A stretch of 64,000 bases of DNA from Strigamia acuminata (taxonomy: Eukaryota > Arthropoda > Chilopoda > Geophilomorpha > Linotaeniidae), in contig OX442314.1 of the NCBI GenBank assembly GCA_949358305.1, positions 61,203,369 to 61,267,368 of the forward strand, in the 5' to 3' direction. A program made the position numbers and the translations under genes. A model generated the notes under the pieces. The model made no database searches, was not told the DNA's origin, and worked only from the letters and a program-made list of their open reading frames with translations. How positions within the stretch are numbered: the stretch's first letter is position 1; each line of letters opens with the position of its first letter. This document shows positions 31,257 through 42,900 of this stretch, piece after piece.

Positions 31257-33830
31257 CCTGCAAATACAACCTAACAACAAGTTTTAGAATTGAACATGTT
31301 ATTTATTTATTTATTTTAATAATTTGAAAATAGACATTGGGGCTGTGTAAACCAACAAGGTGTAAAATAGCAGAATTACACCTTTTGGTAAAAAGTGTAA
31401 AATTTAATGCTACTCCACAGGGAAGTAAATTTACACCATCAAGGTGTCCAGTTCCTTTGTAGGGAAGTAAATTGACACCTTTTTGAAAATTCCATCAAGG
31501 AATAAATTTACATCCAAGGGTGTATCATAATTGCAAGGTGTGGTATTTATTAAATCGAGCGATTTCCAACACAAGTCGGAAGGGTTAAGAGATTATAAGT
31601 GTTTATTCAAAATAAAAAGTTCCTTTAAATACAACAGGGTTATTAATACACTGAGCCATGATTGGCTTACACAGGAAACGTTCACCAACATATCCAATAC
31701 GTCCAAGAGACTCCTGGTGACGTATTGGCAACCGGAGTACTGCATGTCCAACAAAGTGTACATGCACAAAGGTGTAATATTTACAGTTTATTGAGATGTA
31801 ATGAACATGAGGTGTAGTTTAATTTTGCCTCAAAATTGAGTCAAAATAGAGACAAGTATTTCACACCTATAAATGTGTAACCTCACATTACACCCTTTAA
31901 CACCTACTTTTATGCTAGTGTATGTGATAATTCGCTGTCTCGAGTTTATTCTGTCGAGAAGGTCAATTGATTACCAAGTGATATTGGCTTAGCAGTTTAC
32001 ACAATTATCGTATGATAATAGCTAGAACTACCAGAGACAGAATGGGGATAATAGCAGCCGAGCTACATAACACGACCAAAACCAATAGGGTTTTGGTAGG
32101 TTCTTCCAATTGATTCCAGCACAGATTCCCGTACAAAACAAAATTTGATACATGCAATATAAATTACAGATCCACCAAAATCTATGGCAAACCAAACGGA
32201 TTTCCGAGCTCTCGTTTTTAGTTTCTGCAAGTGACCATTCTCTTGACGTATGATAATTTAAGTTAACGATATCGCAAAAATATAACAGGTCAAACACGTG
32301 GAGTCTATTTTCTATAAAACGAATTATTGAAGGAAATTTTTTGTTTACATGAGATTCAATACGGAGTTTAGGTTTTTTTTGTTTACTTCACTGTCAATCG
32401 ACATAACTACGGCAAAAAGCATTGATAATTTATCACAATGTTTGGTTTCATTAAACAACACATGTCATAGTGTTAATGGTTATTTTTTCTGAATAATGTC
32501 GTTGCAATATTTATTAGCGGCAGAATTTGGTTACCACAGTTTATCAGTAATTTTTTCATTTTTTTACGTAGTTCTACGTCTAGGAGGACAATCGAACACC
32601 ATCCACGATACCACAATATATTCAGGGTCATTCAAAAGTGTGCAAACACCTTTTTTTCTTGAAAATGACTCGATGGTGACCTTATATTTAACCCGGAAGG
32701 TCATCTTCAAGGTCATTCACTTTCTAACTTTTAAACCATTTAAGATACAGCAAAATTTCCAATTACAAAGTTGTAGAACACCATCAAATTAGTACTATGC
32801 AACTTATCTTAGTCATCTTAAGTTAAATGTTTTCATTTTAAAATGAAAACAAATCAGCTGGAGTAAAGCCAGCTATTGTGTCAAAACTTTCTTCAATAAA
32901 GGTATTCAAATTTTCATTATTATGCAAGTAAACAAGAAAAACCACTGTCTTTTTTTAATGCCTAAATTATTTAATTTTCTTAAGAATAAAAACTTTCAAG
33001 ATCACAGCTGGAAAGCTCACTCTTAACATCCGATTAATGTGATCGTAGCACATTTTGCGCAGGTATTGACTTCTATTCTAGCCAAACCACTAGACTCCAA
33101 TCCAACAATTAAAATTTAACCAGATTAATGATATCTCGTACATAGTCATTAAAAAGCTCAAGAAAATATTGTGGAGTTTTTCGGGTTCGAGACCGAGGAC
33201 GGGCGACAACATGTCGCCAGGGGGCGGGCAGGACATACAAGGATATGTTCGCTAAACGTTTTGGGGTAAAACAGCCAATTGGGGGCTGTTCCTTGAAGTC
33301 AGCCAATCAGGGCTGACCAGAGAGTTATTTAAAGAGGAAATGTTGTTAATAAAATCACTTTTGAATTGAACTACCTAGCTGTGTCGTGTTATGTTATTCT
33401 TTAGTCAGCTGTCAATCGGTTTTTGATAGTTTACAATATAGATTTTTTTGTCGTTTCCTTTAGTGTTAAAACAAAACAAGTATTTTCAATTCAAAAAGGC
33501 CAAAATTTTAGATAATGCGGAATAAAATTCAGAACACTTACCTGATCACACAGACCCAGAAGACTGTGAAAGCAATATTGATGTTACGTTTTGTTGATTG
33601 TTCCTTTGTTCTTCTAAAATTACTGGATCGAAATAACTATGGCAACAATAATTTAAAATTGAAATCAATTTCATATAAAAATAATATAATACTAGTATAG
33701 CGTTGGAATATGAAGTTTATCACTTTTAATAATTATTTTTAATATAATTATTTATTATTTTACTCATTGAATTTATTTATACAGATTTCTAGTACAAAAT
33801 GCAGATTTTGATTACTTACGATAATCAAAA
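31257..33830. other. gene-poor stretch between left-arm exon 1 and the orphan exon
   Basis: From 31340 to 31920 there are many GGTGTAAAAT / TTTACACC words in both orientations, probably a decayed repeat; the same words occur at 49075. From 32620 to 32960 the sequence resembles part of the mariner-like element at 53592. The region 32280-33080 shares words with 50995-51230 (for example AGGTCAAACACGTGGA and TATTCTAGCCA). No supported gene. Confidence 0.45.
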
Positions 33831-34045
33831 TTAATGATAGCAACAGACTGCGAGGCAGCTCATTAGAAGTAAATTCCAAACATATTTGATTTTAGTACTT
33901 TTCATGGGATTAATTAATGTTTGTAATGCAAGAAATGATATCTCAAACATCCAAAGTTGTGGCATTTGTTGTTGTACAATTTTACGGATTTTATACTTTA
34001 CTGCAGCTGCAACTGCATTTCTTCTCATTGCAATCCTCGTTGTGT
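33831..34045 (-). pseudogene. orphan, truncated DEG/ENaC exon 1
   Basis: The minus strand encodes AAVKYKIRKIVQQQMPQLWM and the start of TM1 (YVWNLLLMSCLAVCCYH), closely like exon 1 of both arm genes. It breaks off inside TM1 and lacks the corresponding ATG (ACGAGG). It is a third partial copy of the gene's 5' end. Confidence 0.75.
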
Positions 34046-34952
34046 GAACACCAGAAAGTTAAAATTTATGTTTACGAAACATTGAAAACCTGCTGTTTGT
34101 TTTAGATAAATGGGGGTTTGTGCGCTTTTATGTGTTTTTATACAAGTTTCAAAACTGCATATACATGAGAAACATTAACGGAATAAATAATAAGTAAATT
34201 AGACGGTGTAGATGTTGACATGGGCAGTCTAGTAATTTGCAGGTTATTTGAGGAAGTTATTTGCAAATTAAATGTCAAAATAGTTGACAGATGGTTGTAA
34301 TTATATCGTCAAAGTAGGAAATATTGGTTTTTTCCTTTTAAATTTGTAATGTGTTGACTTCTAAGAAAGAACGATTTTTGGGAGCAAAATGAATCCGTGT
34401 ACCGAGCTAGTAAATGATTTATAATTTTTATTTTCGGCCAAAAAAAATTTGTCCAAATGAGAGAAAAGTAAAAATTTGGCTATTTTTCTTTTTTCTTTTT
34501 TCCAATTGAATTAGAATGCAAAAAGAAAATTTTTATCTTAATTATTTGAAAATATTTATAAGTAAGCGCAATTAAAATAAAAAGTTACTCCCATCCTACT
34601 TAGTTTTCATTTGTTTTTATTGTTGGTGAAGCAGTAAATGACAAGGGATGCCGTTTCAGTTGGTATTTGGTAGAATAATGTTTGTTGGGATGAGAAAAGG
34701 CAGACCTTAGGTTACTGATAATCACTGACTAATTGTTGTGGACTGTAATGGACTGTAATGATGTGACGGGAAAACCTAGCCAACAATAAATATACCATGA
34801 CTACTACAGAATTATTATTATTATATCTATGTTAAACTATTTCCACGGCTGGTATGGAAAACCAACTGAAGGCAACACTTCAATATTTTCTATGGAGGCA
34901 GACGGCCATCCATAGGTTGCAATTAGCTCTCACAGCCTCCACAGGAATGTCT
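34046..34952. other. intergenic, no gene seen
   Basis: A/T-rich sequence with only short chance ORFs. Confidence 0.5.
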
Positions 34953-35137
34953 GCGTCACAAGGGTCACTACAAAACATGGGGTACACCCCAAATGGGGTA
35001 CCCCATGGGGTGCCCCATGAGGTACCCCAAAATCCTGGAATGTGTAATAAATAAAAAAAAATTACTAAAATAATTGAAATGAAATTACAAAAAAAAAATT
35101 AAATTACACACAAAAATATGGCATTATATGTTAGAAA

Positions 35138-35420
35138 TCACAAAAATAAATTTTTTGACTCAAAAATCGATGATTTTATTCAACAATAAATCTTTAAAAA
35201 ACATTACAATTTGATATAAAAAATCGATAAAAATAGAGAAAAAACGATAAAAATTGGTAAAAATCGATAAAAATGGAGAAAATACGATAAAAATCGGTTT
35301 TATCAATTTTGATTGTTTTTTCTCCATTTTTATTGATTTTTATATCGATTTGTAATGTTTTTTAAAGATTTATTGTTGAATAAATCATCGATTTTTGAGT
35401 CAAAAAATTTATTTTTGTGA
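35138..35420. repeat. 280 bp hairpin palindrome inside the Mutator-like element
   Basis: The left arm starts TCACAAAAATAAATTTTTTG, continues through AATCGATGATTTTATTCAAC, and is mirrored by the right arm ending AATTTATTTTTGTGA. The loop lies around CGATAAAAATCGG near 35290. Confidence 0.8.
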
Positions 35421-35529
35421 TTTTTGTGATGTTTGACACGTGCAGGCCTTTCTCAGACTGCAGGCAGATCTCCAATAAAGTGCTGTGGGTGCACAATGAG
35501 AGGAAATATCAATACAGAATGTGCAAATA

Positions 35530-35662
35530 AAAATTATTTGAGAAAAAAAACTGTTTTGAAAAAACAAATTATTTCGAGGAAAAAGAAATTATTTCGGGAA
35601 AAAAGAAATTATTTCTGGGAAAAAACAAATTATTTCTGGAAAAAAAAAAATTATTTCAGAAA
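35530..35662. repeat. short tandem repeat with AAATTATTTC core
   Basis: Five to six degenerate copies of a unit of about 20 bp (AAATTATTTCNGGAAAAAA type) lie just before the gypsy C insertion point. Confidence 0.7.
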
Positions 35663-35667
35663 GAAAC

Positions 35668-36811
35668 TGTAACAATCTCGAATGTAGTAGACTCAAGACT
35701 GCTAGGATTGCTTTTAAAAAGACTTACAAACACTAAAAAATAATTACTAAGTTTATAATTTAACTCTCTGACTTTTAATAAAAATACTTTGCTCTGAAAG
35801 GGGATAATTCCGATCCGGAATTATCTTACATTAAAATATGAATAAATGATAATTTACAATGCTGGGTTTTCCAGACTTTGAGAACAGTATGAAATAGAAA
35901 GATTAATTAATGTATGATTTCACGACAAAATAACTTATAATTAGGAATAGAGAAATAAGGAAAAATACACTAGCGATGAAGATTATTGATTCCGTCCGAA
36001 ATCTTCTTATCGCGTCCAATCTTTCGGCGTGAGCGACGGAGTTCGCTTGGACGTCAAACTTGAAGTCCAACCTCGCTTCTGTCCTCGTTACGGTATGCGG
36101 CTCGGTCGGAGCGGCGATCAACTCGAGATACGCGGGTTGTGGTTGCGTCTCGTCCGTGGCGTCTTCGTACGTCTCGGGAATTGTTTGCAGCGGTATTCTA
36201 CCACTCATACAAGCGGTTACAAACTGTCAGCGGAACTCCGCTGTCTTTAACGGGAACTCCCGTAAATTAGGACGTCTTACAGCTGGCAGCTTGTTGAATC
36301 TTCTTCCCTCGGTCCAGCGTTTACTGCGGCGGTGGACGAGCGTTCTAGCCGTGGCGAACTGAAGATTCTTGACTCTTTTGTGGCTAAGAGTGTTGGCCTG
36401 ACTCTTACTTGGAGAAGAGTGTGATCCCTCTCTTCATGTTGGGAAGAGAATTACCAATTGTGTATCTTGAAATAATCTTATATTATTTCAAGAAGTGAGC
36501 CTAAATCTGAAGTGAAGTTTTCTCCCATAACAAACAATGATTTCAGTGGTTTTCAGTTGTGTGTTTTTCAGGAGGTGTTTTCAGGTTCAGGTTTGGTTTC
36601 AGACTGAGCTCTCTACAGAATCTCTCACTGCTAACAGGATGTAGCACATCCTGTAGTCCCTAGATCTTATCTTGTTTCCCACACAAGATAGGGGCTACAT
36701 CCTGTAGTGCCTGGACGATTCTTGCAATCCTTTTGGTACTCAAATTAGACTCACATAAAATTATTAGATTTAAGGAATTTCCTTTATTAGTCGTAATTTG
36801 GGATTACCACA
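35668..36811 (-). repeat. 3' LTR of element C
   Basis: 1144 bp with ends TGTAACA..TACCACA. The matching LTR is at 47917-49060. Confidence 0.95.
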
Positions 36812-36825
36812 CTTCCCTCCTTTTT
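36812..36825 (-). promoter_or_regulatory. polypurine tract of element C
   Basis: The minus strand reads AAAAAGGAGGGAAG directly before the 3' LTR. Confidence 0.85.
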
Positions 36826-36857
36826 AGGGGAGAAGTGGAACCACTTCTTCTTTTCCT

Positions 36858-39434
36858 TTACGCGTTGCTCAGATCCAAGGTCGGGACCGGGCTCTCCAAA
36901 ATTGTGAATTTCGGGTTTCCTCTTTCTGGTCCGGATGCCATTCCTGGATTGATCTTGAGCCAAACTTCTTCAATGTCATGGATTCGGTCGTAGACGTGTC
37001 TGACTGGAATCTGGTATGTTTCTGGACATTCGTCGATGTGTCTTCGGGCTTTTACCAGTCTGGCTTGGAGAATTGGGTCGGATCCACATTTGGCATGGAT
37101 CTCTAACCAGTCGAATGTTTCTTGGCACAGCACCAAATTATTCATCAGTATTATTCTCGTGCTTGCGGAGAATTTTAGCAATGGGTAGTAATATCGAATT
37201 TTTCCGTAGTTGTTATTATCGATTACTGGCCCTTTAGGTTTCTCGTTTGCTTGATGCGTTTTGCTTTCGGCAATTGCTTTCGATATCTCCAGCAGTTCTA
37301 ATCGGTGGCGAACGCGTTCTTCCTGCAACCTAGCGTCGGCTTGCACCAATCGTGGTGTTGGACACGCATCTGATTGCCATCCTGATGTGTAGCCAGAAGT
37401 TTGCTGATCCTTTTCCGGCGTAGGTTTCGATGCACTCGTCGAACTCTGGTGGCCTGATGCAATGGCGGCAGCCATTGGTGTGTATGTGGCTTCAGGTCTG
37501 GCTGAAGGCGGCTGTGGTCCAGGCGTCCGTCCGGTTGCGAAAACTGGCATGTATGGGTTGTTGGCAGGCGGCACGAATGGCTTCAATCCTAACTCAACTT
37601 CGGATTTTCTGGCTTGCCATTCTTCACGCAGGCGCATGGCTCCCTGGCTCGCTGTTTCGCCGTTTGCGAGGGCTTTTCTGACTAAGTCCGCTCGCAGCTC
37701 GGCGGGGTCAGGTAATATCGACATCCAATTCTGTATCATTTCCCTGGGAATTCCCATTGGCGACGACCATAGAAATGTGACGGCCATGAATGAATATTCG
37801 TCAGTGGTCAGGACTCCTGGATACAAAATTCTTTGTGGTGCCTTGGTCATTTTTCGTTTGAAGCGCTTCAAGAATCTTTCATTTTGCTCGCGCAGAGGGG
37901 TTTTCCTGAATTCTTCGGCGTTCCGCTGCCAATCGAAGATTCCCTCATTTATTTGATCATTTTGGTAAATGTCCAAATGAGGTTTGAGCAGTTCTTGCGC
38001 TTCTTTTGCATATACCGAATATCTTTCGCATAATCTTCGGTAATCTTGATTAAATCCATCAACTGGTTGCATGGACATATTTCCGGAGAGATTGACTTGT
38101 GGTACATCAGGAAATGGAATTGTTAAGTCCTCTTTCGGAAGTCGGTAACTCACGAGCTTTTCGTGTGGCATGATGTACTGTTGCACCTGCCCGGCGTTCT
38201 TGGCAGTTTCAGAGGAATTCCTCAAACTTTCCGGAATGCTCGCTTGTTTGTGTCTGGGCCGCAAAATCTTTCGAGGCTTGACAACTTCCTTCTTTTTCTC
38301 CAATGGTGGTGGAGGAGGTGGCGGCAGCGACTCCTCTCTTTCTGGACGATTTTCGTTCGACCAGATTATCGGTGAATGTCGACTGTGGTTTGAACTCCGA
38401 GTAGAACCTGGCGGTGTTCTTGGTCCTTTTTGTGCTACTTCAGGATTTTCTTGCTGAAGTTCTGCATCGCTTTGTCGTCCTTCAGTGGTCACTTGCACCG
38501 TTGTGGGTGTGATGTGAATCGTTCTATTCGGCCGCTGCTGTTGATAGCTGTGGCTTTTCTTTGTCACGACCTCGGATAAAATTTTCCATTCCTCCGGCGG
38601 AAGTTGGTGACTCGATTCAGGCGGCGTCGGATTATTTTGTGTTCCAACGTACGTCTCCCGATGTCTTGGTGGAGGTGATCGCTGATGATGTGAGTTCCAT
38701 CGATTTTGATGCTGATCACGTCGACTTTGATGTTTTGATCTTGCGAGTTGACTTCGGAGATTTAGTCGTGTTCGCAAATCGCTGTAGTCTTGGTTGAGGA
38801 TTTTCTTCTCAGGCTCATCTTCGTATGTCCGACGACGTTCTTCGTCGGCTCTTTTCTTGTTCCCGATTTCTTTGGACATAACGGGATCTGCGCTGGAAAA
38901 TACACCTGCCATATGGAGTTGGTGCATCTCTGTTTGCGTCTTTGCGAAGTATGGAGGGCGTGATCCAGGCCTAACTGACTGTGGAAACCGCTTCAACTTT
39001 TTCTCATACTCTGCTTTCGCTTTCAGGTATTTGGCGGCGACTTCGTGCATTGTTGATCGCAGCCTTTCTCGAATTTCCTCCAAAATGGCTTTTTTATCCG
39101 ATCCACGTTTAAAAAATCTTCTCCTGTCCCGGTCTTCTTGACTTGTGATCGGATATTCTCTGGCTAATAACTCCGTCCACAACGGCGCGGGAACGTCGGC
39201 GCCCCATAACGCGATACGAGCTTCCTCGCGTTTATTGACTGGCATGCAAACACACAGTCGTTTGTCGGATCCCCATCGTCTTTCGATTGCTTTGGACCAC
39301 CATTTCCTTACTCTCCATGGCCCATATTTCTCGAACGCGATTCTTAATGCCTCCGGAATTCTGCCCCGTTGGATTGCCCAGTTGCAGAATCCGGCGTCGT
39401 AGATGTCCTCCCACGTGGCCATATACGAGAGAAC
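36858..39434 (-). CDS. element C ORF3, main exon (854 aa from its own ATG), unknown protein
   Basis: The frame is fully open and ends 33 bp before the polypurine tract. The first internal ATG is at 39422; an AG acceptor (TTTATTCAG/GTT) lets the exon start at 39434 in the same frame. The N-terminus is Trp/Arg-rich (MATWEDIYDAGFCNWAIQRG). A basic helical stretch (HEVAAKYLKAKAEYEKKLKR) follows, then a long Pro/Ser/Gln-rich linker with polyproline and a folded-looking C-terminal third (about residues 450-620 and 740-854). No signal peptide, membrane segment or furin-like site was seen, so it is not a typical env. Layout and some motifs recall ORF3 of element B. No known family recognised. Confidence 0.75.
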   Translation of the reverse strand, partial: VLSYMATWEDIYDAGFCNWAIQRGRIPEALRIAFEKYGPWRVRKWWSKAIERRWGSDKRLCVCMPVNKREEARIALWGADVPAPLWTELLAREYPITSQEDRDRRRFFKRGSDKKAILEEIRERLRSTMHEVAAKYLKAKAEYEKKLKRFPQSVRPGSRPPYFAKTQTEMHQLHMAGVFSSADPVMSKEIGNKKRADEERRRTYEDEPEKKILNQDYSDLRTRLNLRSQLARSKHQSRRDQHQNRWNSHHQRSPPPRHRETYVGTQNNPTPPESSHQLPPEEWKILSEVVTKKSHSYQQQRPNRTIHITPTTVQVTTEGRQSDAELQQENPEVAQKGPRTPPGSTRSSNHSRHSPIIWSNENRPEREESLPPPPPPPLEKKKEVVKPRKILRPRHKQASIPESLRNSSETAKNAGQVQQYIMPHEKLVSYRLPKEDLTIPFPDVPQVNLSGNMSMQPVDGFNQDYRRLCERYSVYAKEAQELLKPHLDIYQNDQINEGIFDWQRNAEEFRKTPLREQNERFLKRFKRKMTKAPQRILYPGVLTTDEYSFMAVTFLWSSPMGIPREMIQNWMSILPDPAELRADLVRKALANGETASQGAMRLREEWQARKSEVELGLKPFVPPANNPYMPVFATGRTPGPQPPSARPEATYTPMAAAIASGHQSSTSASKPTPEKDQQTSGYTSGWQSDACPTPRLVQADARLQEERVRHRLELLEISKAIAESKTHQANEKPKGPVIDNNNYGKIRYYYPLLKFSASTRIILMNNLVLCQETFDWLEIHAKCGSDPILQARLVKARRHIDECPETYQIPVRHVYDRIHDIEEVWLKINPGMASGPERGNPKFTILESPVPTLDLSNA

Positions 39435-39601
39435 CTGAATAAATTAATTATTCTATTAGACGGGAAACTCCCATATTCGACGGCAGCCATGTTGGTTTCG
39501 ATTAACAACTTTTTCGAAATTGCTTTTGTTGACTTTGCAATTTTCTTTTTTAACTATTTTTTAAGGATTTGTTTCTCCTTTTTTGTGTTAATCATAAATA
39601 C

Positions 39602-39673
39602 CTTCATGGTCTCCTCGAATTCTTCTTCATCCTCGCTATCTTCATCGGGGATGTAGGCGCGTTTGCGTGACAT
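39602..39673 (-). CDS. element C ORF3, predicted first exon (24 codons)
   Basis: The ATG at 39673 opens MSRKRAYIPDEDSEDEEEFE and ends at ATGAAG/GTATTT. Removing the 167 bp A/T-rich stretch 39601-39435 (GT..CAG) joins it in phase 0 to the main exon at 39434. Unspliced, the frame stops after 39 codons. The Lys/Arg start followed by an acidic run could be a nuclear or chromatin-binding tail (inference). Confidence 0.5.
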
Positions 39674-39951
39674 AATTGGCGCTCGCTACTTTCGTCTGAA
39701 ATTTCGATAAATTCCTAATTTCGACGAAGTTTGTTCGTTATTATATATTTATTGTGGCAATCCACTTTAGTTTAACTTACTACTCAGTGATAAATCTTTA
39801 TTTTTCGTTGATAAATCCGGGTTGTTTGTTTGACACGAACACTTGTGTGTTTTCACTTTGGCGATGAACGGAAAAGTGACGTTTTGTTTCCGTTCAGTCC
39901 CTATCCCATGACGTCATCCATATCCTGGATTCCGAGTGACGCCATTTCTAT
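39674..39951 (-). other. spacer between pol and ORF3 of element C
   Basis: Non-coding on the minus strand. A donor-like GTA/GTAAGTTA lies near 39781, comparable to the donor-like motif just after pol in element B. Confidence 0.4.
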
Positions 39952-42900
39952 TTATAAATACTGGGGACTTCGGATTTTTGCTCGATCTCTTAAATTATAT
40001 TTAAGAGTCGGTTTTTCACTGGTTTCGTGTGGATTTTCCACTTTATCTTTTTTGCGCAATTTATTTCTATTTTTCCTTCTCACCACCTCCTCCCTCCTTT
40101 TTAAAAATTCGTCCACTTGTTGACGGATTTCTACATTATTGACAGGTGGGAATGGAGTGGCTTGGACTTCCCACTCTGGTGTGGAATGCGCTCCATTGTT
40201 TTCTACAGGCGCTGTCTCATCATTTGGAGGGGTCGCGACTTCGTCATAAAGTGTGTTGACAACTTCTGCATTTATGTCGCTTGCAGATTGATTTTCTTTC
40301 CATATTTCCTGGTTAAATTCGGGAAAATATGGAGTCAATTCTGTTAAATGAATTGAACCAAAGATTTTGTTGTCTTTTAATCTTTTCAATTTTGCCGCGC
40401 CTCCTTGGTGAATTTGCATAATGACGTACGGCCCTGTACGTTTATCGGCTAATCCTGCCGAAATTCCTTGTTGTGCACTTGATAGCACGTGACTTTCTCG
40501 CCACACAAGATCGTTGACTCGGAAATCTTGGAATTTTCCGTCAATTTTCTTGTTTTTTACTCTTTCTCGCAAATCGATGATGTGCGCCATCATGTGTTGA
40601 TATGTGTCACCAATGATGCGCTCCAATTTTTGCACGTAAATGTGAGGATTTTGCGGATCGATTTGCAACATATCATCCAATATTCTTGGGTCCCATGGCA
40701 CTCGAAATTCGCGCCCGCAATTTAAATATGCTGGCGAATAGTCTCTACCACGGGTGTCAGTGGTTCTTATACTGAATGCTATTTCGCGTAAATATTCATC
40801 CCACTTATTGTGAAGGTCAGAATAAATCGAAATAATATATTTAATGTCCCTGTTAACCCTTTCTACTGGGTTGGCTTGTGGATGATATGGGGACGTGAAT
40901 TTTGGCACAATTTTAAATTTTCGGCAAAATTCTTTGTAGACTTTGGCTTTAAATTGTGGGCCATTGTCTGACAATAATTTGCGGGAAAATCCCCATCTCA
41001 TTGATACATCGTAGATGCAATTAGCAATTTTTACCGCTGTTGGATTTGACATTGGGTAAAAAATTGGCCATCTTGTTGCGACATCTACAATTACCAAGAT
41101 GTATGTATTTCCGCGATCTGTTCGTGGTTTTGGGCCTGTGAGGTCGATACTGAGACATTCAAATGGTGCGTAAGGCCCAATTTCTGCGGATTCAATTTTT
41201 GGCTTAATGCGTGGCTTACATGCCTGGCAACGTGGGCAGTGTTTGATAAAGCGCGCCACGTCTCTCTTCATTCCTGACCATGTATAAATTTGTCGCATTC
41301 GGTATAATGTGCGAGAAATTCCACAATGGCTTGCCAGCGGATGGCCGTGCATTAACCATAAGACTCTGTGACGTAAAGTCTTTGGTACTACTACTTTCAT
41401 TGCTCTTCCATCATCACCTAATTCGTCGGAAAGAGTGGGTTGGAATCGAAGTAGTAATCCATCTTCCACAATATGTTGATTTGCCACTTTTCGGAAAATC
41501 TGTTTTTCTATTGGCGTTCTAACTTGCGGTGGAAGTTCTTGTGTTTCCAGAAAATGTCTCATTTGTTGACATTGTCTGTCTTGAATTTGATGATCGATAA
41601 AATCTTGTCGCGTAGGTGGCGCACAATCTAATTGTTCTGTCACTCTGGCGACAAATGCTTTCATCATTTTATTTTCTGTGTCGGGCATATATTTCCAATC
41701 ATCTTCCTCTTGATCTTGCTTAAACTCCTCATCTTTGGTGTTGAGTGCTTGGCACCAATATGTGATGAATTTTTCTTCTTTTTCTTCAGGAGTTGGCTCG
41801 CGATCTTGACGTGGAAGTTGGTTCCAATTCGTGAATGACCATTGTGTATTTGCTGTTGGGCAATATGACGTAATTTCATCGTAGATTTCGGGTTCATCCA
41901 AATTATCTACTGGCGCCCGTGATAATGTGTCTGCTACGACGTTTGATGGCCCTTTGATGTATTTTATTTTGAAGTTGAAACTCATAAGTTCCATCTGCCA
42001 TCTTGCCAAACGTCCAGCTGGTTCTTCTAACATCATTAACCACTTGAGTGCTTGGTGGTCCGTCTGCACTGTGAAGTGCGTAAATTCTAAATATGGACGG
42101 AATTTCCGTAGTGCCCAGATTACGCCGAGACATTCTAAGTCCGTAGCACTGTAATTTTTCTCAGCTTGCTGAAGGCTTCTGCTCGCGTAAACACACGGAA
42201 CTTTGATCAATTGTCCATCTACTAACTGCTCTTGCATCAATGCTGCTCCAAGCCCCTTGTGACTAGCATCTGTATGCACAATAAATGGCTTGTTTAGATT
42301 TGGCAGCTTTAGCGTATCTGAGTCGGTTAGTGCTGCTTTAATTTCGTCAAATGCTTTTTGATGGACTTCAGTCCACACAAATTCAGTTTCCTTTTTTAGC
42401 AATGGGCGTAATGGCTCTGCTGTGGTTGCTAAATTCTTCAGCAGTTGGTGAAAGAAATTCACCATTCCAAGGAATCTTTGTAAACTTTTGAGATCCGTTG
42501 GTGCTGGAAAGTCTTTGATTGCTGAGACTTTCTTTGGGTCTACACTGAGCCCATTAACTTCAAGCTTGTAGCCCAAAAAGGAAAGTTCTTTTCTAAAAAA
42601 CTTCGATTTTTCTGGATTTACGTGTAATCCAGCATTTTTTAATTTGGTCAAAACATTGTCAACATGCTGTATGTGTTCCTTGAATGTCTTTGAAACAATG
42701 ACAATGTCATCCAAATATGCCCACGCATACATCCTGTATGCGTCTCCTAAAACTTTTTCGATCATTCTTTGGAATGTCGTGGGCGCATTGACTAGACCGA
42801 ACGGCATCACGTTGAACATGAGACGTCCGATCGGACTCCAAAAAGCTGTTTTAGGGCGGTCCTCTGGCCTTAGTTCAATCTGCCAGTATCCTTTTGTTAA

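Noticed and set aside
32028-32297. Minus-strand ORF with a hydrophobic stretch (VLVVLCSSAAIIPILSLVV in a neighbouring frame)
   Set aside because: The hydrophobic stretch needs a frame change and has no partner exon or recognised family. It may be a remnant of a membrane protein gene, but I cannot support it.
36029-36362. ORFs inside the element C LTRs, repeated at 48278-48611
   Set aside because: Same reasoning: near-identical LTR copies, no domain, overlapping frames.
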